56,549 nucleotides of DNA from Crocosphaera chwakensis CCY0110 (GCF_000169335.1 NZ_AAXW01000032.1:1-56549); one strand, 5' to 3'; counted from the first letter of the stretch, positions 16,168 through 25,739 are shown. Translations and numbers: made by a program. The notes: generated by a model not told the origin, from the sequence alone.

Positions 16168-18267
16168 TTAAGAATGGGGTTGACCAAATAATACTAAAGA
16201 ACATCTTAATTTTTTGAGAACTTCTGTGGTGATATCGCTAACAGCTAAACCGCCGGCGGTACGACGGCGAAAAGACCTTAAAATAACGAGATCAAACTGA
16301 TGAGATGCTCGAATAATCACTTGAGCCGGAGCATCATGAATAATCATTTTTATTTTACATTTTTCTGATAATTCATACTCAGTGATTAAATTAGATAAGG
16401 TCGTTTTAAATTCAGTGACTTGTTGAGTTGGTGTTTGGCGATCGCAGATATGTAACAAGGTAATAGAACCCTGATTAGCATCAGCGAATAGTTTAGCAAA
16501 TCGAATTGTTTCTAAAGTAACTTTACTTAAGTTTTTAATTGGCACTAAAATTCGGTGTAAGTTCACCGGATGATCCAATAATCTCGTCACGGCAACAGGA
16601 CAATGGGATGCCCAAAACACTGTATCTAAAATAGTTCCAAATAGTCTCGCTTTCAACCCTGTGTTTTCACTCCATCCCATAATAATTAAGTTAGCATTTT
16701 TTTCTTTTGCTGCACGACTAATTCCATGAGAAATATCATCATCAATTCGGATCATCGGTTGAGTATCTACATTAAATTCTTGACTAATTTCTATTGCTCG
16801 TTCTAATAACATTTGACTTTGTTTTAAGTTTCCATCCAGTTGCGGATCATCCATGTGAACACCAGCATTCGCAATGGAAACCGGCACAATAATTCCTGAT
16901 TCTTTTTTGGCTAATAAAGCTCCCATTTCGATTAAATCTCGTTGTGTATGGGGATTATAAATAGGAATCACAATCGTAAAATTCTCATTCTCTCTTTCAG
17001 ACTTTAATTGTGGTAACCATTCATCTAAGGTACTACCAATATCTCTATAATCTTCATTATTTTTTGCTTTTGGTAAGGGTAATTTAGTCGCGAATTGGGC
17101 AGTTAATATAGGACCCAAAATTGATGTAATTAACATTAAAACAATGACGCTATTAAAAACTGCTTCATTAATCAATCGTTCCCCTGCTGTATTTTGGACT
17201 TGATACGCTGCTAAAGCTGCTGCTAAAGTAGCAGCAACTTGGGGTAATGATAAAGACCACATGGTAAATAATTCAGGCCAAGTATAGCGATAAATAAACT
17301 TAGTACCGGTTGCAGCAAGTAATTTTGCAAGGATTAAACCTCCAACAATACCAAGCACTAAAGGTAATTCAAATTGAATGGTTTTGACAAAAGCAGGAAT
17401 GTCTAATAATAATCCCATTCCTACAAAAAAGAAGGGAATAAATAAAGTCCCTCCCACAAATTCCACTTTCTCTTTTACTGGTCCATTACCAACAACATCA
17501 TTGACGGCTAAACCCGCTAAAAAAGCCCCAACAATTTTATCAACATTAATAAATTGTGCGCCAATAGATGCTAAAAATACGGCTAATAAGACAAATAAAA
17601 ATTGGTTACTTTCTTCATCTCCGGTTCGTCTAAAATACTCTTTTCCTAACCAGTCAAAACCAAAGAGAACAACAACTGAATAAACTCCTAAAGAAACCAG
17701 TTGAATGATCAAGCTAATCGGCGAAAAATTTCCTCGATGAATAGAAACAGATATGGCTAATACTAACAAAGCAGCAATATCAGTAAAAATGGTTGCCCCT
17801 ATTGTTACCATAACGGCTTCATTTTTTACCATTCCTAACCGTTGAACAATGGGAAATCCTAATAAGGTATGAGAAGCTAAAAGAGAACCAATTAAAATAG
17901 AAGAATTCCAGCCAAATCCAAAATTAAGACCGACATAAGTTCCTATGAATAGGGGAAATAAAAAGGTTAAAATACCAAATATTAAAGACCTTTCTTTTGT
18001 TTTACGAAATTCAGCTAAATCTATCTCTAATCCCGCTACAAACATGAGATAAATTTTACCAATCTCTGCAAATAATTCAATACTTTCTGAGTTAGCATCT
18101 AAGAGATATAATCCATCTTTACCTAAAATAACACCGGCAAAGAGTAATCCTACTAACCCAGGAAGACGTAACCGTTCAAAAATAGGCGGTAACGTCAGAA
18201 TAACCAATAATAAGATAGTAAAGGAAACAAGAGGATTATCCCGTAAAATAGATAACAAATTTTCCAT
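16168..18267 (-). CDS. CPA2 cation:proton antiporter with tandem universal-stress domains
   Basis: A 699-residue plasma- or thylakoid-membrane protein. Residues ~1-390 form the 12-13 helix Na+/H+ exchanger (KefB/NapA type) domain, with FTDIAALLVLAISVS as the ion-site helix carrying an Asp. Residues ~410-560 and ~565-699 are two UspA-like nucleotide-binding domains (for example NLIIMGWSENTGLKARLFGTILDTV and ILVPIKNLSKVTLETIRFA), a cytosolic regulatory tail common in cyanobacterial antiporters. The transported ion, Na+ or K+, is uncertain. It is a single gene on the minus strand, separated from the GTPase operon by 84 bp and from the Mrp operon by the YwiC-like gene. Confidence 0.9.
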   Translation of the reverse strand: MENLLSILRDNPLVSFTILLLVILTLPPIFERLRLPGLVGLLFAGVILGKDGLYLLDANSESIELFAEIGKIYLMFVAGLEIDLAEFRKTKERSLIFGILTFLFPLFIGTYVGLNFGFGWNSSILIGSLLASHTLLGFPIVQRLGMVKNEAVMVTIGATIFTDIAALLVLAISVSIHRGNFSPISLIIQLVSLGVYSVVVLFGFDWLGKEYFRRTGDEESNQFLFVLLAVFLASIGAQFINVDKIVGAFLAGLAVNDVVGNGPVKEKVEFVGGTLFIPFFFVGMGLLLDIPAFVKTIQFELPLVLGIVGGLILAKLLAATGTKFIYRYTWPELFTMWSLSLPQVAATLAAALAAYQVQNTAGERLINEAVFNSVIVLMLITSILGPILTAQFATKLPLPKAKNNEDYRDIGSTLDEWLPQLKSERENENFTIVIPIYNPHTQRDLIEMGALLAKKESGIIVPVSIANAGVHMDDPQLDGNLKQSQMLLERAIEISQEFNVDTQPMIRIDDDISHGISRAAKEKNANLIIMGWSENTGLKARLFGTILDTVFWASHCPVAVTRLLDHPVNLHRILVPIKNLSKVTLETIRFAKLFADANQGSITLLHICDRQTPTQQVTEFKTTLSNLITEYELSEKCKIKMIIHDAPAQVIIRASHQFDLVILRSFRRRTAGGLAVSDITTEVLKKLRCSLVLFGQPHS

Positions 18268-18435
18268 TAAGGTTAGTCTTCGCTGATTACCTTAATCATT
18301 ATAGTCTCTATTTTAAATATGAGGAGAAAGACTTAAACATAGAGATAGAATTAGATGCTCGATAATTTTATATAAACTCCATAATGAGTCAATATTATCA
18401 AATTTTCACAAACTAAAAAATATTACCCTATTTTT

Positions 18436-19290
18436 TTATCCAGGGGATAAATGTGCAGGAAGAACACTAATAGAAGCAATGGCAACATAAACTAGACTAA
18501 ATCTCGTTTCAAAAATAGCAATTGAGTGAAAACTGGCTTGACGATACCAGTTTAATACACAATTAACAATGCCAAATTTAATTAAGGCTACCGCGAAAGA
18601 TAAGGCTGTAATCAATGATAAACAATTTACACTGTACAATCCTGCCACAATTACCATTGATATACCATGATAGATTATCCCTGGTTTTAATGAATGAGTT
18701 TTTTTCTTACGTAGCTTAATAGTGTAAATAGCACTACTAAAAAATAAGCTGTTCAAAATCCATATTCCTACAGCTTCAATCGAAAGATTCCCTGTGGTTG
18801 CACCATAAGCTAAAGGTGCTGCTAGAGAAATGGCCGCAAAACTGATCATTTCGTTAACAATGGATTTGTGCTTTTGGTGAAGGACAGCAATACCATCAGC
18901 AATTAAACCTATCACCACTAAGCCATAAACGGCTAACAACATGGGTGAGTGAAACCAAAGAATGATAGCGATACTGAGCGCACTTATCCCATAGATTCCC
19001 CCCCAAATCAAAAAACGAGGTTTCCAACTTTTCCTTTGTTTTAGTTGCACGACATAGGGATGTTCCATCTGTAGAGTCAAAAAGGCACAGAGCAAAGCGA
19101 GATTCGTCCATTGATTCCAATGTTGTGCCAAAGCAGCACCGGTGAAAAAAGAACCCAACAACACCAAAAATACACCCTGTTCTGGGGCGAAGGTTGGGCG
19201 AAACCAAAGAAGTATTTTGGGTGATTTTTTGGCATTATGACTATCAGTGAGAAAGGGAAAAGAGGAGAGTGCCATGAAATCAAAGCTCAT
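18436..19290 (-). CDS. YwiC-like integral membrane protein
   Basis: A 284-residue protein with about eight to nine hydrophobic helices after a ~30-residue N-terminal stretch. The segment FAPEQGVFLVLLGSFFTGAALAQ near residue 34 resembles the opening of YwiC-like proteins (P-x-x-HG-A-type motif), a widespread family without known function. The rest is poorly conserved membrane sequence with basic loops (RKKKTHSLKPG). It stands alone on the minus strand between two ion-transport loci. Start choice follows the first ATG; a second ATG lies five codons further in. No substrate can be assigned. Confidence 0.7.
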   Translation of the reverse strand: MSFDFMALSSFPFLTDSHNAKKSPKILLWFRPTFAPEQGVFLVLLGSFFTGAALAQHWNQWTNLALLCAFLTLQMEHPYVVQLKQRKSWKPRFLIWGGIYGISALSIAIILWFHSPMLLAVYGLVVIGLIADGIAVLHQKHKSIVNEMISFAAISLAAPLAYGATTGNLSIEAVGIWILNSLFFSSAIYTIKLRKKKTHSLKPGIIYHGISMVIVAGLYSVNCLSLITALSFAVALIKFGIVNCVLNWYRQASFHSIAIFETRFSLVYVAIASISVLPAHLSPG

Positions 19291-19529
19291 TTAATTAAGA
19301 ATTATTCTCAATAATAGTGAAACATACATTGATCAATTTAGAAGAAAACTTAAGGTTTTATTTCGTTTGTAGGGGATTATCTAGAATAGGAAGATGGAGG
19401 AAAAACTGATGATTGATTCATTAATAGATATTTTTGATTCAAGCAATCTAGTTGATCTTGTTTCCAACGATTCTAAGTAGTAGTAAAGAACTAGAAAAGC
19501 GTCTTCTAAGCGAGGTTATCAATGATTCA

Positions 19530-20192
19530 TTATAATAATCCTCGATAACGAATAAAAATTAAAATTACTGCCCAAGAACCTAAAGCAACTTTAATAGCCA
19601 CTAAAATATTTAAAATAGGTATGATTCCACCACTAAGTAAGCTTCCCATTTCTCCATAGGGCAACTCTAAACCAATTAAAGTAATAACCGCTAAGATAAT
19701 GAAAATAAGCACAGAAATTTTTTCCCAGGTGGCTGCTTGCCAACTTTGATAGAGTTTTTGCATCCATTCAGTGGGAGAAGTAATGGCAATCAAACCAATA
19801 GCGGTTCCTCCAGCAACTCCGGCCGCAAACCCTCCTCCTGGGCTAAGATGTCCTCTAATAGCTAATTCGATACTAACTAAGGCAGCAATAGTCGCCCCCA
19901 ACCGAGCTAAAACAATAGAAGGTTGATCATTAAATTGATAAATGTGGGTTAACGGTTGTTCATTGGACATCAGAAAGCGAACACCCATTACAGCAAGAGT
20001 GAAGACAACCACCTCAAAAATAGTGTCATAAAGACGGTTACGGAAAATAATCCCAGAGACAGCATTAGGAACCCCACTATCTTGTACGATGGTTTCAACT
20101 ATGGAAACATCCACCATTTCTGCCATTGGGTTAGGCATAACTATCATTTTCACATATAGGGCGATTCCTGCCACTAGATAAACCCATTTCAT
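19530..20192 (-). CDS. mrpB: Mrp antiporter subunit B-type (MnhB domain)
   Basis: A 220-residue membrane protein, last gene of the Mrp operon. The MnhB/MrpB domain occupies ~80-215 (LARLGATIAALVSIELAIRGHLSPGGGFAAGVAGGTAIGL). The ~75 N-terminal residues (VPNAVSGIIFRNRLYDTIFEVVVFTLAVMGVRFL) correspond to the end of MrpA-type proteins that precedes MrpB, so this is a fusion-like extended MrpB. Its start overlaps the stop of the previous gene by four bases. As part of the hetero-oligomeric Mrp complex it would help exchange cytosolic Na+ for external H+. Confidence 0.85.
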   Translation of the reverse strand: MKWVYLVAGIALYVKMIVMPNPMAEMVDVSIVETIVQDSGVPNAVSGIIFRNRLYDTIFEVVVFTLAVMGVRFLMSNEQPLTHIYQFNDQPSIVLARLGATIAALVSIELAIRGHLSPGGGFAAGVAGGTAIGLIAITSPTEWMQKLYQSWQAATWEKISVLIFIILAVITLIGLELPYGEMGSLLSGGIIPILNILVAIKVALGSWAVILIFIRYRGLL

Positions 20193-20731
20193 AACTGTTT
20201 CTCCTTGATATCTGAGGGGTTAATATAAGTAATTAAAGATGAGGATAGTTGTGGTTTAATAATCTCATAAAGCCGTTGAATTCTGGTCACTGTATGATAG
20301 GAATAATCATTATCTATACTCTCTTGGCAAGTTCCATGAATATCTCGATTTTCTAAGGCTTGGTTTAGTTCATTTTTATCTTGATAACAAACCAATTCTA
20401 AACGCAGATGATATTGATTTAAAATGGTTCTTAAATGATCTACTAATTGGTTAAACTTCTCTTGATTAGCGTCTTCCTTTTCTACGATTCCTAGACGCAT
20501 TACCATAGAAGAGCGAACGGCAACCCCATACAGTGTAATAGCTAACATCGTACCCACTAAGGCTTCGGTTAAACCAACATCTGCTGCCCCAAACATTGCA
20601 TAAACCAAAGCAGCGATCGCCCCTAAAATTCCCCGAATAACTAAGGCATGATAGGGGTTGACTTGTAAGACAGTTAAACAAGCAGAAAGAGGTAATAAAG
20701 CAGTGATAACATAGAGATAGATGTCATTCAT
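20189..20731 (-). CDS. Mrp antiporter, short MrpA-type subunit (DUF4040) with cytosolic tail
   Basis: A 180-residue protein. Residues ~1-85 give three membrane helices of the DUF4040/MrpA C-terminal region (YHALVIRGILGAIAALVYAMFGAADVGLTEALVGTMLAITLYGVAVR). Residues ~90-180 are a soluble charged tail not seen in classic MrpA. A full MrpA has a long NuoL-like antiporter-like part, which is absent from this operon, so the complex has only one large subunit, MrpD. Four-base overlap with mrpB and close spacing to mrpG show cotranslation. The tail may be regulatory; nothing in it is recognised. Confidence 0.8.
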   Translation of the reverse strand: MNDIYLYVITALLPLSACLTVLQVNPYHALVIRGILGAIAALVYAMFGAADVGLTEALVGTMLAITLYGVAVRSSMVMRLGIVEKEDANQEKFNQLVDHLRTILNQYHLRLELVCYQDKNELNQALENRDIHGTCQESIDNDYSYHTVTRIQRLYEIIKPQLSSSLITYINPSDIKEKQL

Positions 20732-20757
20732 TTGAAAATAAGTAAAATTAATTATTA

Positions 20758-21036
20758 TTATTGTTGATTGTCTTCACTACTAGAACAGTAAGCTAAAACA
20801 TAACCTAAAACTGTGTTCCAAATAGCCAAAGAAATAATAGCTAAAATCAATAATGGCCATTCACTGGGAATTTTTAAAAAGAGTCCAAAAATAATACTCA
20901 TTGACCCTAATGTATCAGCTACAGATAAACTATGAAGCTTATATAAAACTGAGCGATCTCCCACTAAAGGAAAAGTTCCCCAAAACCAAAAGATTAGACC
21001 AACCCCGATACAAAAATAACTTAAATAGGTAATCAT
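20758..21036 (-). CDS. mrpG: Mrp antiporter subunit G
   Basis: A 92-residue membrane protein of the PhaG/MnhG/MrpG family with three helices. The signature VLYKLHSLSVADTLGSMSIIFGLFL (~31-55) is typical: a short cytosolic Arg/Lys-His stretch followed by DTLG. Length is close to the family norm (about 100-120). It lies between mrpF and the DUF4040 gene, all in the same direction with gaps under 30 bp. Confidence 0.88.
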   Translation of the reverse strand: MITYLSYFCIGVGLIFWFWGTFPLVGDRSVLYKLHSLSVADTLGSMSIIFGLFLKIPSEWPLLILAIISLAIWNTVLGYVLAYCSSSEDNQQ

Positions 21037-21063
21037 AATTTTAGTATTTTAACAAAAAAGTTA

Positions 21064-21321
21064 TTAATTTTCGATTATTTTCATTCGTTTTAAGATTTGT
21101 GCTAGTAACATTAAAGAAGCGTTTCCTAAGCTAAGAATAAGAACCCCTACTACTCCTATCATCCAATCATCTCTTAAGACCGAAATAACTAAGATCATAA
21201 CAGAGGTTTTAGTAGCAATACTAGCAAAAGCTAACATTTTTTGCCAAATATCGTTATCTTTACAGGCTTCATAGATGGGAATTAGTAAGGCTAAAATCAT
21301 AATAATTAAAATCAAGTTCAC
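21064..21321 (-). CDS. mrpF: Mrp antiporter subunit F
   Basis: An 85-residue, three-helix protein of the MrpF/PhaF family. It begins at a GTG codon (MNLILIIMILALLIPIYEACKDNDIWQKMLAFASIATKTSV) which overlaps the mrpE stop by four bases (GTGA), a good argument for that start. The region TKTSVMILVISVLRDDWMIGVVGVLI is the conserved core. It is a structural subunit of the Na+/H+ antiporter complex. Confidence 0.85.
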   Translation of the reverse strand: MNLILIIMILALLIPIYEACKDNDIWQKMLAFASIATKTSVMILVISVLRDDWMIGVVGVLILSLGNASLMLLAQILKRMKIIEN

Positions 21322-21707
21322 GATGGTTTCCTCCGTTTAATACGATGCACTTCGTACCATCCTTCTTCATGATATTTTAAGACAATTGTTTTTGGGGTAA
21401 AGGTAATGATAAAAATATCTAAAAAAATTAATCCTGGGGTTCTTCGCGGTTTGACCCTTTCCATTTCTATGTATTCTTGTTTGTGAGGAAATAACATAAT
21501 TTCTATAGCTTCAACGTAAGCTTGAGGAATGGCAATTAAAACTTCTACTAAGGCACGAAACCAGTCTTTTAGTTTTCCTGGAGAAGTTAGTTTTCGAGGT
21601 AATAATAAACAGATGGTTGCCCCAATAATGATATTAGCCAGACTAACATCAGAAGTCAGTAAAAACCAGATAGTCAATTTTAACAATAAATCTAAATAAG
21701 AAATCAT
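21318..21707 (-). CDS. mrpE: Mrp antiporter subunit E
   Basis: A 129-residue MrpE/MnhE protein from the ATG at 21707 (MISYLDLLLKLTIWFLLTSD); an open frame extends 26 codons further upstream but that would overlap mrpD and is not conserved-looking. Two N-terminal helices are followed by a soluble domain with KPRRTPGLIFLDIFIITFTPKTIVLKYHEEGWYEVHRIKRR, the MrpE hallmark ending in a basic tail. It sits 35 bp after mrpD and overlaps mrpF. Confidence 0.87.
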   Translation of the reverse strand: MISYLDLLLKLTIWFLLTSDVSLANIIIGATICLLLPRKLTSPGKLKDWFRALVEVLIAIPQAYVEAIEIMLFPHKQEYIEMERVKPRRTPGLIFLDIFIITFTPKTIVLKYHEEGWYEVHRIKRRKPS

Positions 21708-21742
21708 CGTATTAGTTATCAGTTGTTTAGAATCAAAAAAAA

Positions 21743-23200
21743 TTATCTTATTCTTAGCCCAATATCTGGGAATAAGACTAACCATAATAGAAAAATTAAT
21801 GTTAAACTCATCACCCCAATTAAATGATTAAATTCTTCAGAGACACGAGGTAATTTTACAACAGCTTTTTTAAAAAATAAATGATAAGCTACCCATCCTA
21901 AGAAAATCGTGATCAAAGGTTTTATAATATTTTTGATGCTATAAGCTTCATAATAAATACCATTAGCTAGAATTAACCCACTTAATAATAAAGTCATCGC
22001 TGCCCAAAACCCTAATGTCACTTTACTATTTTCTGTTTTCCCATGAGGCAAAAAGATAAATTTGGCAAAGGATATAGAAGTTCCCAAAGCAGCAACATTC
22101 ATGGCAATGACTTGCCAAGGTAAAAGGTTTTTCATGGTTAATACTTTTGCCCCAAACCCTGATAATAAAGGAAACCCTGATATAGAAAAACTAGCCATCA
22201 CCAAAGCGATCCAAACTGGTGTATTAATAGGAATATGTTTTAATTCTTTGAGGTTACGACTGGGTAAAATTCCTGCGATTAAAAATAAAGCAGACTTGAC
22301 TAAGCCGTGGGTTAAAGCATAAAATCCTCCTACCTCTGGGGCTGCTAAAATAAACCCTAACTGGGAAACTGTGTGAAAAGCTAACATCCGTTTACTGTCT
22401 TTTTCAAACACTGCGTAACCTACCCCTAATAAAGCCGTCCCCGCGCCAAAAATGCGAACAATGGGATCGACTTCACTCACCATTAATGCACAACGGATGA
22501 GGGGATAAACTCCCGCTTTAACCACCACTCCTGATAACATGGCAGAAACTGGGGTTTCCGACTCGGAATGGGTTAAGGGTAGCCATAAACCTGATACAAA
22601 AATACCCCCTTTAGCCAAAAGTCCCAAAAAGATCAAGGCGATCGCTTCTGGGGGTGATCCTTGTAACCCTACAAAACTAAAAGAATGATGAGACTGATAG
22701 ACTAATGCTGACCCCACCAGATAAAATAACATGGCTACATTGCTGACGAAGAGATAACGCAACCCTACCCATATTGAGCGATCGCTTCTTGGGTAAGAAA
22801 TGAGCAAAAAGGCTGCAATACTTATCACTTCTAGGGCAACATATAAACTAATAAAGTCAGCACAAATAAACGTAGCATTAACGCTTCCGTGTAGGATGAT
22901 AATTTGAGTATAAAAAAAGGCTGTTTTGTCACTCTGCCAACAGTAAAAAAGGACAGCTAAGGTAACTAAAGCATTGGTAAGAATAAAAAAGCCACTTAAA
23001 TTATCAATTAATAGAATAACCCCAAAATTATCTAGTAATTGAAACTCTAAAAGAGAATCAATATTAAAAACTTTTAAAGAATAACCCAAGGAAAATATAG
23101 CTACCCCTAAAGCAAGGTAGCGGGCTATCTTAGGCAATAAATAAATACTAAATCCAATAAATAAAGGTAGGGCTATCCAAATAATTGTTAAGGCTTTCAT
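21743..23200 (-). CDS. mrpD: Mrp antiporter subunit D (NuoN/NdhD-like proton channel)
   Basis: A 485-residue, about 14-helix protein of the complex-I antiporter-like family. Key charged residues in membrane helices are seen: E124 (VALEVISIAAF), K197 (GLLAKGGIF) and K228 (SGVVVKAGVYPLIR). The segment HSESETPVSAMLSGVVVKAGVYPL is diagnostic. As the only large subunit in the operon it probably forms the cation and/or proton path. Cyanobacterial homologues have also been named NdhD5/NdhD6, but the mrpC-E-F-G context shows that this belongs to an Mrp antiporter. Confidence 0.9.
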   Translation of the reverse strand: MKALTIIWIALPLFIGFSIYLLPKIARYLALGVAIFSLGYSLKVFNIDSLLEFQLLDNFGVILLIDNLSGFFILTNALVTLAVLFYCWQSDKTAFFYTQIIILHGSVNATFICADFISLYVALEVISIAAFLLISYPRSDRSIWVGLRYLFVSNVAMLFYLVGSALVYQSHHSFSFVGLQGSPPEAIALIFLGLLAKGGIFVSGLWLPLTHSESETPVSAMLSGVVVKAGVYPLIRCALMVSEVDPIVRIFGAGTALLGVGYAVFEKDSKRMLAFHTVSQLGFILAAPEVGGFYALTHGLVKSALFLIAGILPSRNLKELKHIPINTPVWIALVMASFSISGFPLLSGFGAKVLTMKNLLPWQVIAMNVAALGTSISFAKFIFLPHGKTENSKVTLGFWAAMTLLLSGLILANGIYYEAYSIKNIIKPLITIFLGWVAYHLFFKKAVVKLPRVSEEFNHLIGVMSLTLIFLLWLVLFPDIGLRIR

Positions 23201-23274
23201 TATAGGGTATTATTAATTAATTAAGAGTTTCATTATTAATTTTGAAATAATGTTAATTGAGCAATTCTGAATCA

Positions 23275-23619
23275 TTAGCCCTTTGCAGGTGTATTATTTT
23301 TTTCAATTTCCTTAGTTTCCAAAGTTGGATTATTGTGAGCTAATTTCATCGCACCAACTAACATTAATGCTTGAATAGAAAACCCGATAACAATGGCAGT
23401 TAAAATAACTGCTTGCGGAACAGGATCAGCATAATCATTATTGCTACTCCTATTCATAATTGGTGTAAATAAACCATTGCTTGACGAAATCACAACGTAA
23501 TAAGCAATTACCCCTGTACTCATTACATCCATAGCAATTATTTTCATCATTAAATTCTCTTTAAAAAAGATGCCAAAGAAACCAAATAAAATTGTCGCAA
23601 AAATAAACGCTTCTAACAT
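23275..23619 (-). CDS. mrpC: Mrp antiporter subunit C (NuoK-like)
   Basis: A 114-residue, three-helix protein, first gene of the Mrp operon. The start used is ATG at 23619; a TTG two codons upstream is open. The middle segment DPVPQAVILTAIVIGFSIQALMLVGAMKLA is the MrpC/NuoK core with the conserved DPxPQALVLTAIVI pattern. Its C-terminal tail is polar. It is followed by mrpD after 74 bp, so the order is C-D-E-F-G-A'-B. The promoter should lie in the 90-bp gap to the PsiE gene, which holds no obvious operator. Confidence 0.87.
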   Translation of the reverse strand: MLEAFIFATILFGFFGIFFKENLMMKIIAMDVMSTGVIAYYVVISSSNGLFTPIMNRSSNNDYADPVPQAVILTAIVIGFSIQALMLVGAMKLAHNNPTLETKEIEKNNTPAKG

Positions 23620-23712
23620 AATCAATAATGGGTTTATTCTTAATATTTCCTAAATAATCTCTAAAAACACTTAGTTTTGGGGAAAGGGCGATCTTTGTTC
23701 ATCCTTTGTTTG

Positions 23713-24201
23713 TTAATTAGATTTGTGATTAATAAAGCGAATTATAGCATAACTTGCTGCTAAAGCAAGACAAGCAAAAGCCAAAGCGATCAAGTCATTT
23801 TTAGCATATTTAGTAGGATCAAAAATTATAATTTTCCTAGCTACTGCTATCAAAGCAGTTACGACAACTAACTCAACTTGAACAATATGTTTTCTTAAAT
23901 AAGCTGTAATATTTTCTAATAGTTCTAAAGCAATTAAGACATTAAGAAATAATCCAAAAATTTCTATTAATGTTTGATTAAAAAATCCCACTGGTTCGGT
24001 AGAAAATAGATCTCTAGCTAACACTAGAGATAAATCAAATAAAGAAACCCCAATAACAATAACTAAAGCAACGGATAGAACTTTAGAAACGATATTCTCA
24101 ACAAGATGAATGCCCACCATAAAATTATCATCTTTTAATAATCTAATTGCTTTAATAATGAAACTTTTCAACCAGTTTTTCGACGGGTTCCTTTTTGTCA
24201 T
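23713..24201 (-). CDS. PsiE-family membrane protein
   Basis: A 162-residue protein with four membrane helices after a basic N-terminus. The segment LIALELLENITAYLRKHIVQVELVVVTALIAVARKIIIFD (~90-128) is the hallmark of the phosphate-starvation-inducible PsiE family (charged ELLENI between helices). Function in the family is unknown; the name comes from expression in E. coli. It has the same orientation as the Mrp operon downstream and the NhaS3-type gene upstream, so it belongs physically to the ion-transport block. A strong terminator at 24250-24289 separates it from the antiporter gene before it. Confidence 0.8.
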   Translation of the reverse strand: MTKRNPSKNWLKSFIIKAIRLLKDDNFMVGIHLVENIVSKVLSVALVIVIGVSLFDLSLVLARDLFSTEPVGFFNQTLIEIFGLFLNVLIALELLENITAYLRKHIVQVELVVVTALIAVARKIIIFDPTKYAKNDLIALAFACLALAASYAIIRFINHKSN

Positions 24202-24249
24202 TTTTATTGCTTTTACTATATCGGCTTATTAGTTTACCATGAAACTTGT

Positions 24250-24289
24250 AAAAAAGGGACAATATATAATTTATAATTGTCCCTTTTTT
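24250..24289 (-). terminator. Strong intrinsic terminator after the NhaS3-type antiporter gene
   Basis: A 14-bp stem, AAAAAAGGGACAAT against ATTGTCCCTTTTTT, around a 12-base AT-rich loop, ending four bases before the stop of the minus-strand antiporter gene. T-runs occur on both strands, but only minus-strand genes approach it. Confidence 0.85.
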
Positions 24290-24292
24290 GCT

Positions 24293-25660
24293 TTAGTTAG
24301 CTGTATCAGCATTTGGTAATTTTTCGGCTGTTTCTGAGGGTTCTTTAAAAGCAAATCTTAATAAAGGAGGTGCTATAAATGTTGTTAGAATTACCATTAC
24401 AATGATAGCAGCTTCCAAAGATTGACTTAATACTCCACTAGCTGAACCAATACCAGCAAAAACTAAGCCCACTTCTCCCCTAGGAATCATGCCAAAACCG
24501 ATGGCTAAACGGTTAATTTTTTCTTGTCCTGTAACTGTCCATCCTGTAATTAGTTTGCCTATAATGGCAACAACAATTAAGAAAGTAGCAATAATTAAAC
24601 CTGCTCTATTTTCAGGGACAAAGGGATTTAACACACCTAAATTGACTTTAGCTCCTACACTAACAAAGAAAATGGGAACTAAAATATCGGCAATAGGAAC
24701 CACTTGTTGATCCAATTCTTTGCGCTTGTCGGTTTCATCTAATACTAAACCAGCAGCAAATGCCCCTAAGATTGCTTCCAATTGAATTACATTAGCCATA
24801 AATGCCATGAAAAAGGCAAAAATCAAAGCAGGGATCACTAACTTTCCACGGGTTTGCAATAAATCAGAAACCGCCATAAAGGACTTATTAAAGAATTTTC
24901 CTAAGAAAATCGATCCTAATAAAAAGACAGTTGCACTAACGATCAAATAGATTACATTGACAACATCAACTGTTCCTGTTTTAGCTAAACTAGCGACAAC
25001 AGCTAAGACGATAATACCTAATACATCATCAATAACCGCAGCCCCGACAATAATTTGTCCTTCTTTCGACTTGAGATAACCCAACTCCGACAAGACTTTA
25101 GAAGTAATACCAATACTGGTAGCGGTTAAAGCTGCACCAGCGAAAATAGCAGGAATAGTTGAAACATTAAAGAGTAACATCAAGCCCACTGTACCAGCCG
25201 TAAAAGGTGCAACCACACCAACAACCGCCACAATAGCTGCTTGATAACCCACTTCCTTTAACTCTCTGATATCCGATTCTAAACCAATTTCAAAGAGTAG
25301 AATGATGACCCCTATTTCCGCTAAAACCGAGATTACCTCGCTTTGGGTATTAAACACTTCTGGAACCGCTTCTGGGGTTAAACCCGCTACTAACTGTAGG
25401 AAACTCATCAACACAGAGTCTGTAGCAGTGGCACCGCTTTCGGGGAACACTAATAAATGTAAGGCAGAAGCACCAACAACAACACCCCCGACTAATTCTC
25501 CTAATACGGGAGGTAAATTAAGGGCTCTTGAGATTTCTCCCCCTAATTTACTGGCTAAATAAATAATAATCAAACTGAGTAATACACCGGCTAAAATCAT
25601 CGGACCAAGATTTGCAGTGGTTTCTGTGGCTAAGAGTGGAATAGGTGGATAGATGAACAT
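24293..25660 (-). CDS. nhaS3: Na+/H+ antiporter, NhaS3/NapA type
   Basis: A 455-residue CPA2 antiporter with 12-13 helices. The ion-binding Asp pair D211-D212 is seen in VGAAVIDDVLGIIVLA, and the unwound-helix motif in LTATSIGITSKVLSELG. No cytosolic regulatory tail, unlike the antiporter at 16168. It resembles Synechocystis NhaS3, a thylakoid antiporter essential there. It follows bicA by 79 bp on the same strand, a linkage that makes sense because BicA takes up bicarbonate with Na+ and the antiporter exports the Na+. It ends in a strong terminator. The gene symbol is by similarity from memory. Confidence 0.85.
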   Translation of the reverse strand: MFIYPPIPLLATETTANLGPMILAGVLLSLIIIYLASKLGGEISRALNLPPVLGELVGGVVVGASALHLLVFPESGATATDSVLMSFLQLVAGLTPEAVPEVFNTQSEVISVLAEIGVIILLFEIGLESDIRELKEVGYQAAIVAVVGVVAPFTAGTVGLMLLFNVSTIPAIFAGAALTATSIGITSKVLSELGYLKSKEGQIIVGAAVIDDVLGIIVLAVVASLAKTGTVDVVNVIYLIVSATVFLLGSIFLGKFFNKSFMAVSDLLQTRGKLVIPALIFAFFMAFMANVIQLEAILGAFAAGLVLDETDKRKELDQQVVPIADILVPIFFVSVGAKVNLGVLNPFVPENRAGLIIATFLIVVAIIGKLITGWTVTGQEKINRLAIGFGMIPRGEVGLVFAGIGSASGVLSQSLEAAIIVMVILTTFIAPPLLRFAFKEPSETAEKLPNADTAN

Positions 25661-25739
25661 GGTTTTTTAACTAAGTGGACAACTGTTTAGGAGAGATGGG
25701 GAGACATGAAGAGAGGGAAGCATTAAAACTTCTCTCCCT

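Noticed and set aside
21708..21785. Longer mrpE start overlapping mrpD
   Set aside because: The 26 extra residues are polar and unlike MrpE; the ATG at 21707 begins the first membrane helix.
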